6,153 nucleotides of DNA from assembly GCA_021300055.1 (NCBI GenBank), contig JAJTHU010000087.1, forward strand, positions 1-6,153, written 5' to 3'. This document shows, in pieces, positions 1-5,857 of the stretch; position 1 is the stretch's first letter; every line of letters begins with the position of its first letter. The DNA is from Nitrosomonadaceae bacterium. Lineage in GTDB: Bacteria; Pseudomonadota; Gammaproteobacteria; Burkholderiales; Usitatibacteraceae. The position numbers were made by a program, and so were the translations under genes. The notes below the pieces were generated by a model. The model saw only the letters and a program-made list of their open reading frames with translations, was not told the DNA's origin and searched no databases.

Positions 1-164
1 CAGGCCGTCACGTACGTGCATTCGCCTGATCTTTGCCAGCATTCCCACTTGAATCACCCTTCATTCTCCCCGCCCAATTTCTAGGCAGGGTACGTGAATC
101 AGGTGGGTCAAATTTCAACGACAACTACCCCTTCAGGTGGGTCAATTTCGCGCGGCAATCAACA
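1..164. mobile_element. Probable insertion-sequence end (IS21-like), partial
   Basis: No complete gene is visible here. The stretch carries two identical 13-bp direct repeats (TCAGGTGGGTCAA) 34 bp apart and then a CA dinucleotide at 163-164, immediately before sequence that reads as the C-terminal part of an unrelated gene. Multiple short direct repeats near a CA-ended terminus are characteristic of IS21-family ends, where the transposase binds repeated sites. The transposase genes would lie to the left, outside the window. The family and the exact boundary (put at about 164) are inferred from the layout and from memory of similar IS ends; no transposase residue is identifiable here. It could instead be another repeat-ended element or plain intergenic debris. 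Confidence 0.4.
99..145. repeat. Two 13-bp direct repeats, 34-bp period
   Basis: TCAGGTGGGTCAA occurs at 99-111 and again at 133-145. Both copies continue into a T-rich ATTTC, with one extra A in the first copy. The 34-bp spacing is close to three helical turns, so both copies would lie on nearly the same face of the DNA, as expected for tandem protein-binding sites at a transposon end. Confidence 0.7.
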
Positions 165-506
165 ATCACGCCGCTGGACGCGCCGCAGGAATTTCTGTCC
201 GAGGCCACCCGGGAGCGGGAAGCCCGGTCGGCCGCGCAGGACACCGCGTTGATGCGGGCGCTCGGACTGGCACACCACTGGCAACGCCTGCTGGATGAGC
301 AGCGGGCTGCGTCGGTGGCGGAGATCGCCGAGGCCGAAGGCATGGACGTGACACAGGTGCGCCGGGTCATGCGGCTGACGCTCCTGGCCCCGGAGGTCGT
401 GGAACGGCTGGTGGGCTCGCCCGATGCCGTGCTGGAGAAGGTGATGCGCCGTCCCTGGCCCAACTGCTGGGGTGAGCAAACTTTGGTTTACTTGAAATGC
501 ATATGA
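165..506 (+). pseudogene. C-terminal fragment of a recombinase-associated helix-turn-helix protein
   Basis: The frame is open from about 33, but only residues encoded from about 165 look like real protein. The segment LAHHWQRLLDEQRAASVAEI, followed by AEAEGMDVTQVRRVMRLTLL and APEVVERLV, is a helix-turn-helix region. It resembles small proteins, or C-terminal tails, commonly encoded beside phage-type site-specific recombinases in proteobacteria; they end with a P-P-W-x-x-Q-like motif, seen here as RRPWPNCWGEQ. The N-terminal half is missing and replaced by the probable IS end, so no native start codon is present; the only upstream start in frame is a TTG at 33 inside the IS sequence. The last residues (TLVYLKCI) may be non-native read-through. 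I treat it as a broken gene. The family assignment is from memory, and its cellular role is not known to me. Confidence 0.55.
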
Positions 507-552
507 CATCGCAATTCCCAATTACAAGCTCGCCAAAGACACTAGCCGACCC

Positions 553-1152
553 TCAGCTAGTCGCCTTGAGCTCTTGGCCCTCGTCCTTCATCTTGCTAAG
601 CAGGCGAGCCAGACGCAGTTGTGGGTCAAGAAGTGGATCGGTGATATGAGCAAGGTATGACTTGGCCGAGGCATCAATTTCAACGTCTCCAATGTGCACA
701 CTCCCATGCAAGATGAACGGTGGAAGAAACTTCATCCCAATCAAATTAGCGGTCTGTTGCAGTGGTTTCAAAAGCTCGCTCATCGAGTAATTGTTGTATC
801 CGCCACTTTGATAGGATTCAGCCGGTCCCCCTGTCGAAATAGCCGAGACCCATTCCTTGCCCTGCAAAGCAACGCCGCCTGGGCCATACGCCCAACTATA
901 GGTAAGTACATCATCAAACCATTTCTTCATCAACGGAGGAGTTGAATACCACCAGAAGGGATGCTGGAAAACAATTCGGTCGTGCTCTAGCAACAGCGCT
1001 TGCTCTCGCGTGACATCTATGCACCAGTCAGGGTAGCGCTCATACAGTCGATTGACGGTGATGTCCGCTTGTCCTTCCAATGCCTCCAGCCAGCGCCGGT
1101 TGACTCGGGAGTTTGCAAGTTGAGGATGAAATGCGTTGACAAGAGTTTTCAT
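553..1152 (-). CDS. NAD(P)H oxidoreductase, flavodoxin-like fold (KefF/MdaB type)
   Basis: This is a predicted cytoplasmic FMN/FAD-dependent NAD(P)H:quinone oxidoreductase of 199 residues, within the usual 180-210 of the Flavodoxin_2 family. Family members reduce quinones by two electrons; KefF also activates the KefC potassium efflux system. The sequence shows an N-terminal beta strand and flavin loop (MKTLVNAFHP, residues 1-10), the family signature HPFWWYSTPPLMKKW (64-78), GPGGVALQGK (90-99) and a second flavin loop STGGPAESYQSGGYN (106-120). Two ATG codons lie two codons apart. The one at 1152 is preferred: the Shine-Dalgarno-like AAGGGGG sits 6 nt upstream of it but directly abuts the ATG at 1158, and starting with MKTLV fits the family. 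It is the second gene of an operon with the upstream dehydrogenase. No kefC is nearby, so a detoxifying quinone reductase is more likely than a KefC partner. The substrate is unknown. Confidence 0.88.
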   Translation of the reverse strand: MKTLVNAFHPQLANSRVNRRWLEALEGQADITVNRLYERYPDWCIDVTREQALLLEHDRIVFQHPFWWYSTPPLMKKWFDDVLTYSWAYGPGGVALQGKEWVSAISTGGPAESYQSGGYNNYSMSELLKPLQQTANLIGMKFLPPFILHGSVHIGDVEIDASAKSYLAHITDPLLDPQLRLARLLSKMKDEGQELKATS

Positions 1153-1158
1153 GGGCAT

Positions 1159-1169
1159 CCCCCTTCTTA
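1159..1169 (-). promoter_or_regulatory. Ribosome binding site overlapping the upstream stop codon
   Basis: On the minus strand this reads TAAGAAGGGGG. Its first three bases are the stop codon of the dehydrogenase gene and the rest is the Shine-Dalgarno for the oxidoreductase. The arrangement implies coupled translation from one mRNA and favours the second of two ATG codons (1152) as the true start. Confidence 0.65.
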
Positions 1170-2048
1170 CAAGTTGATATTGCCTTCAAGCAGGGATGCC
1201 ATCCCCATGTTGGCATATAGACCGCGGTGAATAGTTTCCAATTGCTGGTTGTAGGGAGTAATCGCTGCGCCCATGCCCAAGAAGTCAACGGCCGTACGGA
1301 AGGGGCGTTGCTTGGCTGGTGTCGCAACCAAACCTGCAATCGCATCCGCAACTCGCTGGGGGTCTTGAGCTGGAGTCGCTGCGACCAGGGAGATGAATCC
1401 TTGCAGTGCAGCATCCGGCTGTTTTGCAAACTCGCCATAACCCGAAGCGCGCGCAGCGTCGCTGGGATGCATGAGATTGCTGGAAAACTCCGTGTTGTAG
1501 CCGCCTGGCTCGACTACCACGCTATCAATTCCAAGCGGCGCGAGTTCGACCCGATAGTTTTCAGCCATGGCTTCCAAAGCCCATTTGCTGGCGTTATAGG
1601 GGCCGTAGAAGGGCATCACGACGCGCCCAAGCAGGCTCGAAACATGGATCAACAGCCCTGAACCCTGCTCTCGCATTCCAGGCAACACAGCGCGGTTGAC
1701 TCGTGCGACCCCGAAAACATTGATGTCAAAGAGGCGCTGCCAGTCTTGACTACTGAAGCATTCCTGGATGCCATGCACGCCAACCCCTGCATTGTTGATC
1801 GCCACGTCGATCCTGCCCCCTAGCGCTTCGCGGGCTTTGGCAACCCCGATTTCGACACTTTGGTCATCGGCCACGTCCATTTCGACGATCGTCGCGCCAG
1901 CGGCCTCGAGGCGCTGTGCATGCGCTGCATTGCGGCCTCTTGGGTCACGCAGCGTGCCAACGACGCGGTGGCCTTGCGATAGCAGCGTGAGTGCAGTCAA
2001 ACGACCGAAGCCGCCCGAGACGCCAGTGATGAGGATTGCCTGAGACAT
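1167..2048 (-). CDS. Short-chain dehydrogenase/reductase (classical SDR)
   Basis: A cytoplasmic NAD(P)-dependent oxidoreductase of 293 residues acting on an unknown alcohol or carbonyl substrate. All classical SDR elements are visible: the Rossmann glycine motif TGVSGGFG (8-15), an acidic adenine-binding DVAD (58-61), NNAG (85-88), the catalytic tetrad N110, S138, Y151 and K155 (YNASK at 151-155), and the PGG loop (181-183) after strand 6. R34 and the R-rich stretch after strand 2 (GTLRDPRGR) suggest NADP(H) preference. The length is slightly above the core 250 because of a C-terminal extension, common in SDRs annotated as oxidoreductases. The frame is open further upstream, but the ATG at 2048 is chosen because AAGGAG lies exactly 6 nt before it and the glycine motif follows at the normal distance. 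It is the first gene of the leftward operon and divergent from the LysR regulator. Confidence 0.93.
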   Translation of the reverse strand: MSQAILITGVSGGFGRLTALTLLSQGHRVVGTLRDPRGRNAAHAQRLEAAGATIVEMDVADDQSVEIGVAKAREALGGRIDVAINNAGVGVHGIQECFSSQDWQRLFDINVFGVARVNRAVLPGMREQGSGLLIHVSSLLGRVVMPFYGPYNASKWALEAMAENYRVELAPLGIDSVVVEPGGYNTEFSSNLMHPSDAARASGYGEFAKQPDAALQGFISLVAATPAQDPQRVADAIAGLVATPAKQRPFRTAVDFLGMGAAITPYNQQLETIHRGLYANMGMASLLEGNINL

Positions 2049-2195
2049 GTGATTCTCCTTAGCTGAATTTGGGAGTGTTGGAACGGTAAGTGAGTGCGGA
2101 ATGGACTTTACTGAGCAGATGAACAAAAATAAACGCTCGAAAATTGACGATATTTTTCGTATATTCTGAACAATCAGGGTGATCAGGAGCTAAAT
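2049..2195. promoter_or_regulatory. Divergent promoter/operator region between SDR and lysR
   Basis: A 147-bp gap separates the two divergent starts. Its centre, about 2125-2167, is clearly richer in A and T than the flanking genes. It holds overlapping small dyads: CGAAAA at 2138-2143 with TTTTCG at 2154-2159; ACGA at 2147-2150 with TCGT at 2157-2160; and ATAT at 2150-2153 with ATAT at 2161-2164, the last containing a T-N11-A pattern (2151-2163) of the kind LysR proteins bind. The ribosome sites are CTCCTT at 2055-2060 (AAGGAG on the minus strand, for the SDR) and AGGAG at 2185-2189 (for lysR). No convincing -35/-10 pair could be fixed. Operator function is inferred from layout. Confidence 0.5.
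2185..2189 (+). promoter_or_regulatory. Shine-Dalgarno deciding a TTG start for lysR
   Basis: AGGAG followed by six bases leads straight to TTG at 2196. No ATG or GTG in this frame lies at a suitable distance: the next ATG, at residue 7, would cut off the conserved first residues of the LysR DNA-binding domain. Confidence 0.75.
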
Positions 2196-3113
2196 TTGGA
2201 TTTGTTCGTTGCGATGCAGACCTTTGCCAAGGTAGCAGAGTTGGGCAGCTTCACACAGGCTGCACAGGTTCTTCAATTGCCCAATGCGTCCGTGTCGACA
2301 CGTGTCTCGCAGCTCGAGGATCGACTCGGGGTGAAGCTTTTTGCGCGGACTACACGGCGGGTTCGTCTTACGGACGACGGTGCTGCTTACTTACTGACTG
2401 TGCAACGCCTGCTGGCCGACATTGACGAAGTGGAAGACCACCTCAAGGGGCGCACCCGCAAGCCACGCGGCCGCATACGAATTGACGTACCTGCTTCGGC
2501 TGGCAGGCATGTCATTGCACCGGCCCTGCCTGAGTTCCTGCAGCGCTACCCTGACATCACCGTAGATCTTGGCTGCACAGATCGCCCTGTTGATCTCGTC
2601 GCAGAAGGGGTGGATTGCGTGATACGTGGCGGCAACGTTTTAGATGATTCACTTGTTGCCCGGCGTCTCGGTGATTATGAAGTGATTACTTGTGCAGCGC
2701 CCAGCTACCTCGAAAAACATGGACCCCCTGCATCACCACTGATGCTACAAGGTCATCAAGCAATCAACTTCTTTTCTGCCCGAAATGGCAAGGTTATGCC
2801 ATTCGACTTCATGATCGATGGGCAGTTGCAGGCAATGGTGCTTCCGCATCAAGTCGCCACCAACGATGCAGACACCTATCTGGAGTTCACCCGCCGGGGT
2901 TTGGGCTTGGCACAGGTTCCGAGGTCAAAGATCGTGCTGGACATGTTGGCCACTGGGGTATTGGTTCCCGTCCTTGAGCCATGGAGCCCAAGTGGCTTTC
3001 CGATTTATCTTGTCTATCCTCGCACGCGCCACCTCAGCGCGCGTGTTCGAGCTTTTGCTGATTGGGCGGCTGAACTTTACTCTGCAATTTTTGATGAACA
3101 AAAGCGGGCGTGA
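2196..3113 (+). CDS. LysR-family transcriptional regulator (CrgA-like)
   Basis: A DNA-binding regulator of 305 residues, the standard LysR length. The N-terminal winged helix-turn-helix spans about residues 1-62: MDLFVAMQTFAKVAELGSFT, then recognition-helix region NASVSTRVSQLEDRLG (30-45) and the wing FARTTRRVRLTDDG (49-62). A linker helix follows, then the two-lobed substrate-binding domain from about residue 92 (RIRIDVPAS) to about 295. EGVDCVIRGG (137-146) and SLVARRLGDYEV (152-163) are typical of the CrgA/AaeR-like branch. Translation starts at TTG, supported by AGGAG 6 nt upstream and by alignment of the MDLF start with the family. It faces the SDR-oxidoreductase operon and very likely controls it and itself. 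CrgA of Neisseria is known to control the neighbouring quinone reductase gene mdaB, so a reactive electrophile or quinone signal is plausible, though inferred. Cys127, Cys141 and Cys166 lie in the sensing domain. Confidence 0.93.
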   Translation: MDLFVAMQTFAKVAELGSFTQAAQVLQLPNASVSTRVSQLEDRLGVKLFARTTRRVRLTDDGAAYLLTVQRLLADIDEVEDHLKGRTRKPRGRIRIDVPASAGRHVIAPALPEFLQRYPDITVDLGCTDRPVDLVAEGVDCVIRGGNVLDDSLVARRLGDYEVITCAAPSYLEKHGPPASPLMLQGHQAINFFSARNGKVMPFDFMIDGQLQAMVLPHQVATNDADTYLEFTRRGLGLAQVPRSKIVLDMLATGVLVPVLEPWSPSGFPIYLVYPRTRHLSARVRAFADWAAELYSAIFDEQKRA

Positions 3114-3362
3114 GTTTTTTGGGTACGGCAACAATCAGTGTCGTGCAGTTTGCTTACGGTCGCCAGCGCCACAGGAATTGCCAACCACAACCCACCGCCT
3201 CTAAACCCGCGCCAGCAAAGGAAATGGCCTCGAGAACGCTCGCGTGGCCACCAGAGAAAACGGAGAACAGAGAGGCGTCGGTGGGGGCAAAAACGCCGAC
3301 TTCGCAGGGGTGGCGCTCGCGAGGCCAGACCCGAAAACTGCGCCAACACTGGGGGAACGGAC
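3114..3362. other. Intergenic region between lysR and the ssrA terminator, no gene supported
   Basis: The two flanking transcripts converge here. The stretch has several open frames on both strands, but none shows a recognisable domain, a good ribosome site or normal protein composition; some run straight through the tmRNA gene. No intrinsic terminator with a T-run is visible after the lysR stop. The main structure is the inverted repeat reported separately at 3225-3327. Confidence 0.6.
3225..3327. repeat. Long-range imperfect inverted repeat with inner hairpin
   Basis: TGGCCTCG at 3225-3232 is complementary to CGAGGCCA at 3320-3327. Inside it GCCACC at 3247-3252 pairs with GGTGGC at 3309-3314. 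In the centre GTCGG (3277-3281) pairs with CCGAC (3296-3300), with an alternative GGCGT (3274-3278)/ACGCC (3293-3297) pairing. The nested arrangement could fold as one branched structure of about 100 nt on either strand. GC-rich DNA yields such short matches by chance fairly often, so significance is uncertain. Confidence 0.35.
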
Positions 3363-3396
3363 AAAAAAAATCCCAACCGGATAAGGGTTGGGATTT
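3363..3396 (-). terminator. Intrinsic terminator of ssrA
   Basis: On the minus strand an 11-bp perfect stem (AAATCCCAACC and GGTTGGGATTT) closes a 7-nt loop and is followed by an unbroken run of T ending at 3363. The plus-strand arms are 3368-3378 and 3386-3396. It starts 8 nt after the CCA end of tmRNA, so it is well placed to end ssrA transcription. It is also rich enough in A on the other side to act weakly on lysR transcripts. Confidence 0.92.
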
Positions 3397-3403
3397 CACA
3401 TTA

Positions 3404-3765
3404 TGGTGGAGCCGGCGAGAATCGAACTCGCGTCCGCAAACCCTCCACAGGCCGCTCTACATACTTAGAGTCCATTATTTGATTTCGCCCCGCAGACGCC
3501 AATGGTCGGGCTGCTACAGTGCTAGCCACCTAAATTTAGCGTTGCAGCAAGTAGCCCGCAGCAACGCGATCCTCGTTAATGACTCTGCTGTGTATTGCTA
3601 CACCTGACGTTGAGGCCCATCAGTGCAGAGCGCGGCCGGTTATTAAGCGGCTAGTGCGTAGTTTTCGTCGTTTGCGACTATTTGTTTGTGGGTGTATTTA
3701 CGAGGTAGCCACGCCTCGGTATGCACGGTTCTGCTTAATGTCCACGTCGAAACCAGGTCGGCCCC
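3404..3765 (-). ncRNA. ssrA: tmRNA (transfer-messenger RNA)
   Basis: The RNA rescues stalled ribosomes: charged with alanine and bound to SmpB, it enters the empty A site, its reading frame is translated and the tagged product is degraded. It is one-piece and 362 nt, the usual size. The 5' end GGGGCCG (3765 leftward) pairs fully with CGGCTCC before the encoded ACCA at the 3' end (3404-3413), including one G-U pair. The T-arm contains GTTCGATTC and the conserved 5' segment contains TGGTTTCGACGT. The mRNA-like part holds the tag frame (see the entry at 3640-3675), preceded by the conserved AATAGTC and followed by tandem stop codons. The remainder, about 3415-3640, has complementary segments as expected for pseudoknots. 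RNase P would form the 5' end; the promoter was not resolved. A terminator lies 8 nt downstream. Confidence 0.98.
3640..3675 (-). other. tmRNA tag reading frame (ANDENYALAA)
   Basis: Reading leftward from 3675: GCA AAC GAC GAA AAC TAC GCA CTA GCC GCT, then TAA TAA (3640-3645). With the alanine donated by tmRNA itself the appended tag is A-ANDENYALAA, the same peptide as in Escherichia coli. The terminal ALAA is the signal recognised by ClpXP and ClpAP. Resume codon GCA is preceded by the conserved TAGTC. Confidence 0.97.
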
Positions 3766-3959
3766 TTTCAAACGCGTTTTTCGCTTAATGCGTGGGCGAA
3801 TCTGACACTTCCAGTGCTCGCCGTACGGCCTAGTACGGCTGCCGGGTTGGCAAATTCGTCGGTGTCACCTTCACCCACTTGCTACAGCGCTAAACGCATT
3901 CGACTGCTTGCTCGCATACGATGCCACGAACAAACAAATCTCGAAGTACCCTAATTATC
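3766..3959. other. Intergenic region upstream of ssrA with a hairpin
   Basis: These 194 bases separate the phosphatase stop codon from the 5' end of tmRNA, both read leftward, so they must hold the ssrA promoter unless ssrA is read from upstream. I could not identify a convincing -35/-10 pair. GCCGTAC at 3820-3826 pairs perfectly with GTACGGC at 3833-3839 around a 6-nt loop. There is no T-run on the minus strand after it, so it is not a standard intrinsic terminator. The palindrome GGTGTCACC also occurs near 3861-3869. Confidence 0.5.
3820..3839. repeat. 7-bp perfect hairpin upstream of ssrA
   Basis: The arms GCCGTAC and GTACGGC enclose GGCCTA. It may be part of a terminator or processing site for the ubiG operon transcript, or a regulator site for ssrA. 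Function is not shown by the sequence. Confidence 0.4.
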
Positions 3960-4661
3960 TCACGCACTTGATTTGAGGGTACTTTCCACCATTGCAAGTA
4001 GTGCGGCGGGTGATGCGGCGCGCGCATCGGCTTGCCAGTGGGCGGGATCAGTGCCGCCGAGGTATCCCCAATCTGCAACGATGCCCGGCATCCCGGCGGC
4101 GCGTGCGGCTTGGATATCGCGCTCGTCGTCACCGATGTACCAGCAGTTCGGTGGTTCCACGCTGAGCAACTCAGCGGCGTGCAGCAGTGGAGCAGGGTGC
4201 GGTTTGGCATGCGGCGTGGTGTCGCCGCTCACGATGCAAGTGGTGCGTTGATGAAGCCCGAGGGTTTGCACGATCGGTGTGGTGTAGCGGGTGGCCTTGT
4301 TGGTCACGATGCCCCACGCGATACCGCGTGATTCGATTGTGCTGATGAACCCGTCAATCCCGTCGAAAAAGCGCGTGTCAACGCACAGGCGCTCGGCGTA
4401 GTACGCGAGGAACGCGTCGCGCAATGTGATGAAGTCCGGGTCTCCCGGCGCCTTGCCGAAGCCGACCCAAACCATCCCCCGACCGCCCCGTGATACGTGC
4501 GGTCGGTAAGCGGATAAAGGCAAATGGTCGAGCCCATGTGCCGCACGAAGTTGATTGGCAGCAAAGGCAAGATCGGGCGCGGTATCGGCAAAGGTGCCGT
4601 CGAAATCGAAGAGGATCGCCTTCGGTGGCCGAACGCGCAAAACCCCAGGCGCGCCGCTCAT
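3960..4661 (-). CDS. gph: HAD-superfamily phosphatase, phosphoglycolate phosphatase (Gph) or MupP type
   Basis: A cytoplasmic magnesium-dependent phosphatase of 233 residues, normal for the family. The four HAD motifs are intact: DFDGT with nucleophile D19 and acid D21; T120 in IVTNK; K153 in HAKPHP; and the metal-binding pair D178/D179 in YIGDDERD. A small helical cap lies between motifs I and II (about residues 28-100). The residue after DGT is F24 instead of the usual L. The start ATG at 4661 overlaps the stop of the preceding DUF1501 gene as ATGA, so translation is probably coupled; there is no strong ribosome site. Homologues are usually named phosphoglycolate phosphatase, clearing 2-phosphoglycolate. 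However, in Pseudomonas the phosphatase gene beside ubiG is MupP, which acts on N-acetylmuramic acid 6-phosphate in cell-wall recycling, so that substrate is a serious alternative here. It is the last gene of the leftward operon, before ssrA. Confidence 0.9.
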   Translation of the reverse strand: MSGAPGVLRVRPPKAILFDFDGTFADTAPDLAFAANQLRAAHGLDHLPLSAYRPHVSRGGRGMVWVGFGKAPGDPDFITLRDAFLAYYAERLCVDTRFFDGIDGFISTIESRGIAWGIVTNKATRYTTPIVQTLGLHQRTTCIVSGDTTPHAKPHPAPLLHAAELLSVEPPNCWYIGDDERDIQAARAAGMPGIVADWGYLGGTDPAHWQADARAASPAALLAMVESTLKSSA

Positions 4662-5857
4662 GCGCGCAGGATATCGAGTGGCTTGAATCGCTGCTTAAAG
4701 ACGCCGCTGGCGCTGCCACCCAAGAAGGACTCGATGACCGTCGTGTAGAGCGCGTGGTAGTCGATCACTGGTGGAGGGCCATCGATCTGGAATACGTCGA
4801 CGACCGGCATCGGCTCACCAAGTAAGCCGCCCTTGACGCGTCCGCCCGTGACGAGATGCACGCCGGCCCAGCCGTGGTGGGTGCCTTGTTTCTCATTCTC
4901 TTTCGGGCTGCGACCAAACTCGTCGTAGGTGAACAGCAGCGTGTCTTGCCAGCGGCCAATTTCTTGCATGCCGCCGCGGAATGCGGCAAGGCCCTCAGCG
5001 AGTCGTGTGAGGGCGGGGCCGTGATACTTGAGCTGATCCCAATGCGTGTCAAAGGCGTGGTGATGGTCGCCGTCTTCGCTGTTGAGCGTGATATGTACGA
5101 CGGGTGGTGCCATGCCCGCCGCGGCAAGTTCAACGGTGGCTTGTAGTGCGGTGCCGAAGCTGTCTTGTGGGAACGGCGTGCGCAGGGCGCTACCTGCGCG
5201 GCGCAGCGGCCAGCGGGTGGGCACCTCACGCGCTTTGCTCGTGGTCAGCAACGCGTCAGCACTGGGTGCCGTACTCGACAACCAATGCGTCGGTTGCAAT
5301 AAATTCACGACGCCAAGTCGAGCGCCGCCGCCCCGGAAGGGGCCCATCGGGTCAGCTTCACGAATGTCGAGGTCGCCGAATGCAAACGCATCGATCGAGT
5401 CACGCGCCCACTTGCCGTTGCGCGCAAACGCACGTGTCATCCAGCCATCGTCGTAATACTCGTCGGGGCCAGCGCCGGTGAACTGCGTTTCAGCGTCGCG
5501 GTAGTGTTGATTGGTCACCTCTTGTTGGCCGATACCCTGCAGCAATGCGAGTTGACCGTCTTGCCATAACGGCATCAGCGCTTGCAAGCTGCGATTGAGC
5601 CCCTGACGCGGATTGAGCAAGATGGTTTGCTCTCGCTTCAACGCGATATTGGGGCGCATTGTGTAGTAGCGCGGATTGTCGAGCGGCACCAGCGTGTTGT
5701 ACGCATCGTTACCCGCCTTCAGATACACCATCACCACGAGTTTTTCTGCTGCGCCGCGCGTTCTTTCGTTCGCGCTGGCCGCGCTGGCAAATGCAGGCAA
5801 CGCGCCGCTAATGCCGAGGGCGGAAGCTTTCAGCAGAAATTCGCGACGATCTTTCAT
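4658..5857 (-). CDS. DUF1501 family protein, Tat-exported
   Basis: A protein of 399 residues belonging to the DUF1501 family, whose fold is related to alkaline phosphatases and sulfatases; the function is unknown. The N-terminus is a twin-arginine signal: DRREFLLK (3-10), then a hydrophobic stretch to about 22 and a likely cleavage after an AxA in AFASAASA (22-29), so the mature protein should be folded before export to the periplasm. Family hallmarks are KAGNDAYNTLVP (47-58), near the start of the mature domain, SEDGDHHHAFDTH (260-272), and TYDEFGRSPKEN (310-321) followed by GTHHGWAG (325-332) and VTGGRVKGG (336-344). The His and Asp residues in these segments are candidates for metal binding. 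Start ATG 5857 overlaps the ubiG stop (ATGA), and its stop overlaps the next gene the same way. DUF1501 genes are normally paired with a DUF1800 gene; none is present beside it here. Confidence 0.93.
   Translation of the reverse strand: MKDRREFLLKASALGISGALPAFASAASANERTRGAAEKLVVMVYLKAGNDAYNTLVPLDNPRYYTMRPNIALKREQTILLNPRQGLNRSLQALMPLWQDGQLALLQGIGQQEVTNQHYRDAETQFTGAGPDEYYDDGWMTRAFARNGKWARDSIDAFAFGDLDIREADPMGPFRGGGARLGVVNLLQPTHWLSSTAPSADALLTTSKAREVPTRWPLRRAGSALRTPFPQDSFGTALQATVELAAAGMAPPVVHITLNSEDGDHHHAFDTHWDQLKYHGPALTRLAEGLAAFRGGMQEIGRWQDTLLFTYDEFGRSPKENEKQGTHHGWAGVHLVTGGRVKGGLLGEPMPVVDVFQIDGPPPVIDYHALYTTVIESFLGGSASGVFKQRFKPLDILRA

Noticed and set aside
541..561. Hairpin ACTAGC/GCTAGT around the oxidoreductase stop codon as a terminator
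   Set aside because: The stem is only 6 bp with a 9-nt loop and no T-run follows on the minus strand.
2049..2126. Longer SDR start 26 codons upstream
   Set aside because: The extra residues have no family match, while AAGGAG sits 6 nt before the ATG at 2048 and the glycine motif follows at the normal distance.
3077..3376. Arginine/glycine-rich minus-strand frames between lysR and the terminator
   Set aside because: Their composition is that of a chance frame in GC-rich DNA, they overlap the lysR 3' end, and no family is recognisable.
3110..3607. Open frames on the plus strand across the tmRNA gene, giving peptides such as GGAGENRTRVRKPS or WWSRRESNSRPQ
   Set aside because: They are antisense to the 3' end of ssrA. 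Such peptides are a common artefact of tRNA-like sequence; no ribosome site or domain is present.
3579..3788. 69-codon plus-strand frame
   Set aside because: It lies almost wholly opposite ssrA and has no homology signal.
4490..4825. Plus-strand frames opposite the phosphatase and DUF1501 genes
   Set aside because: They are shadows of well-supported minus-strand genes with all family motifs intact.
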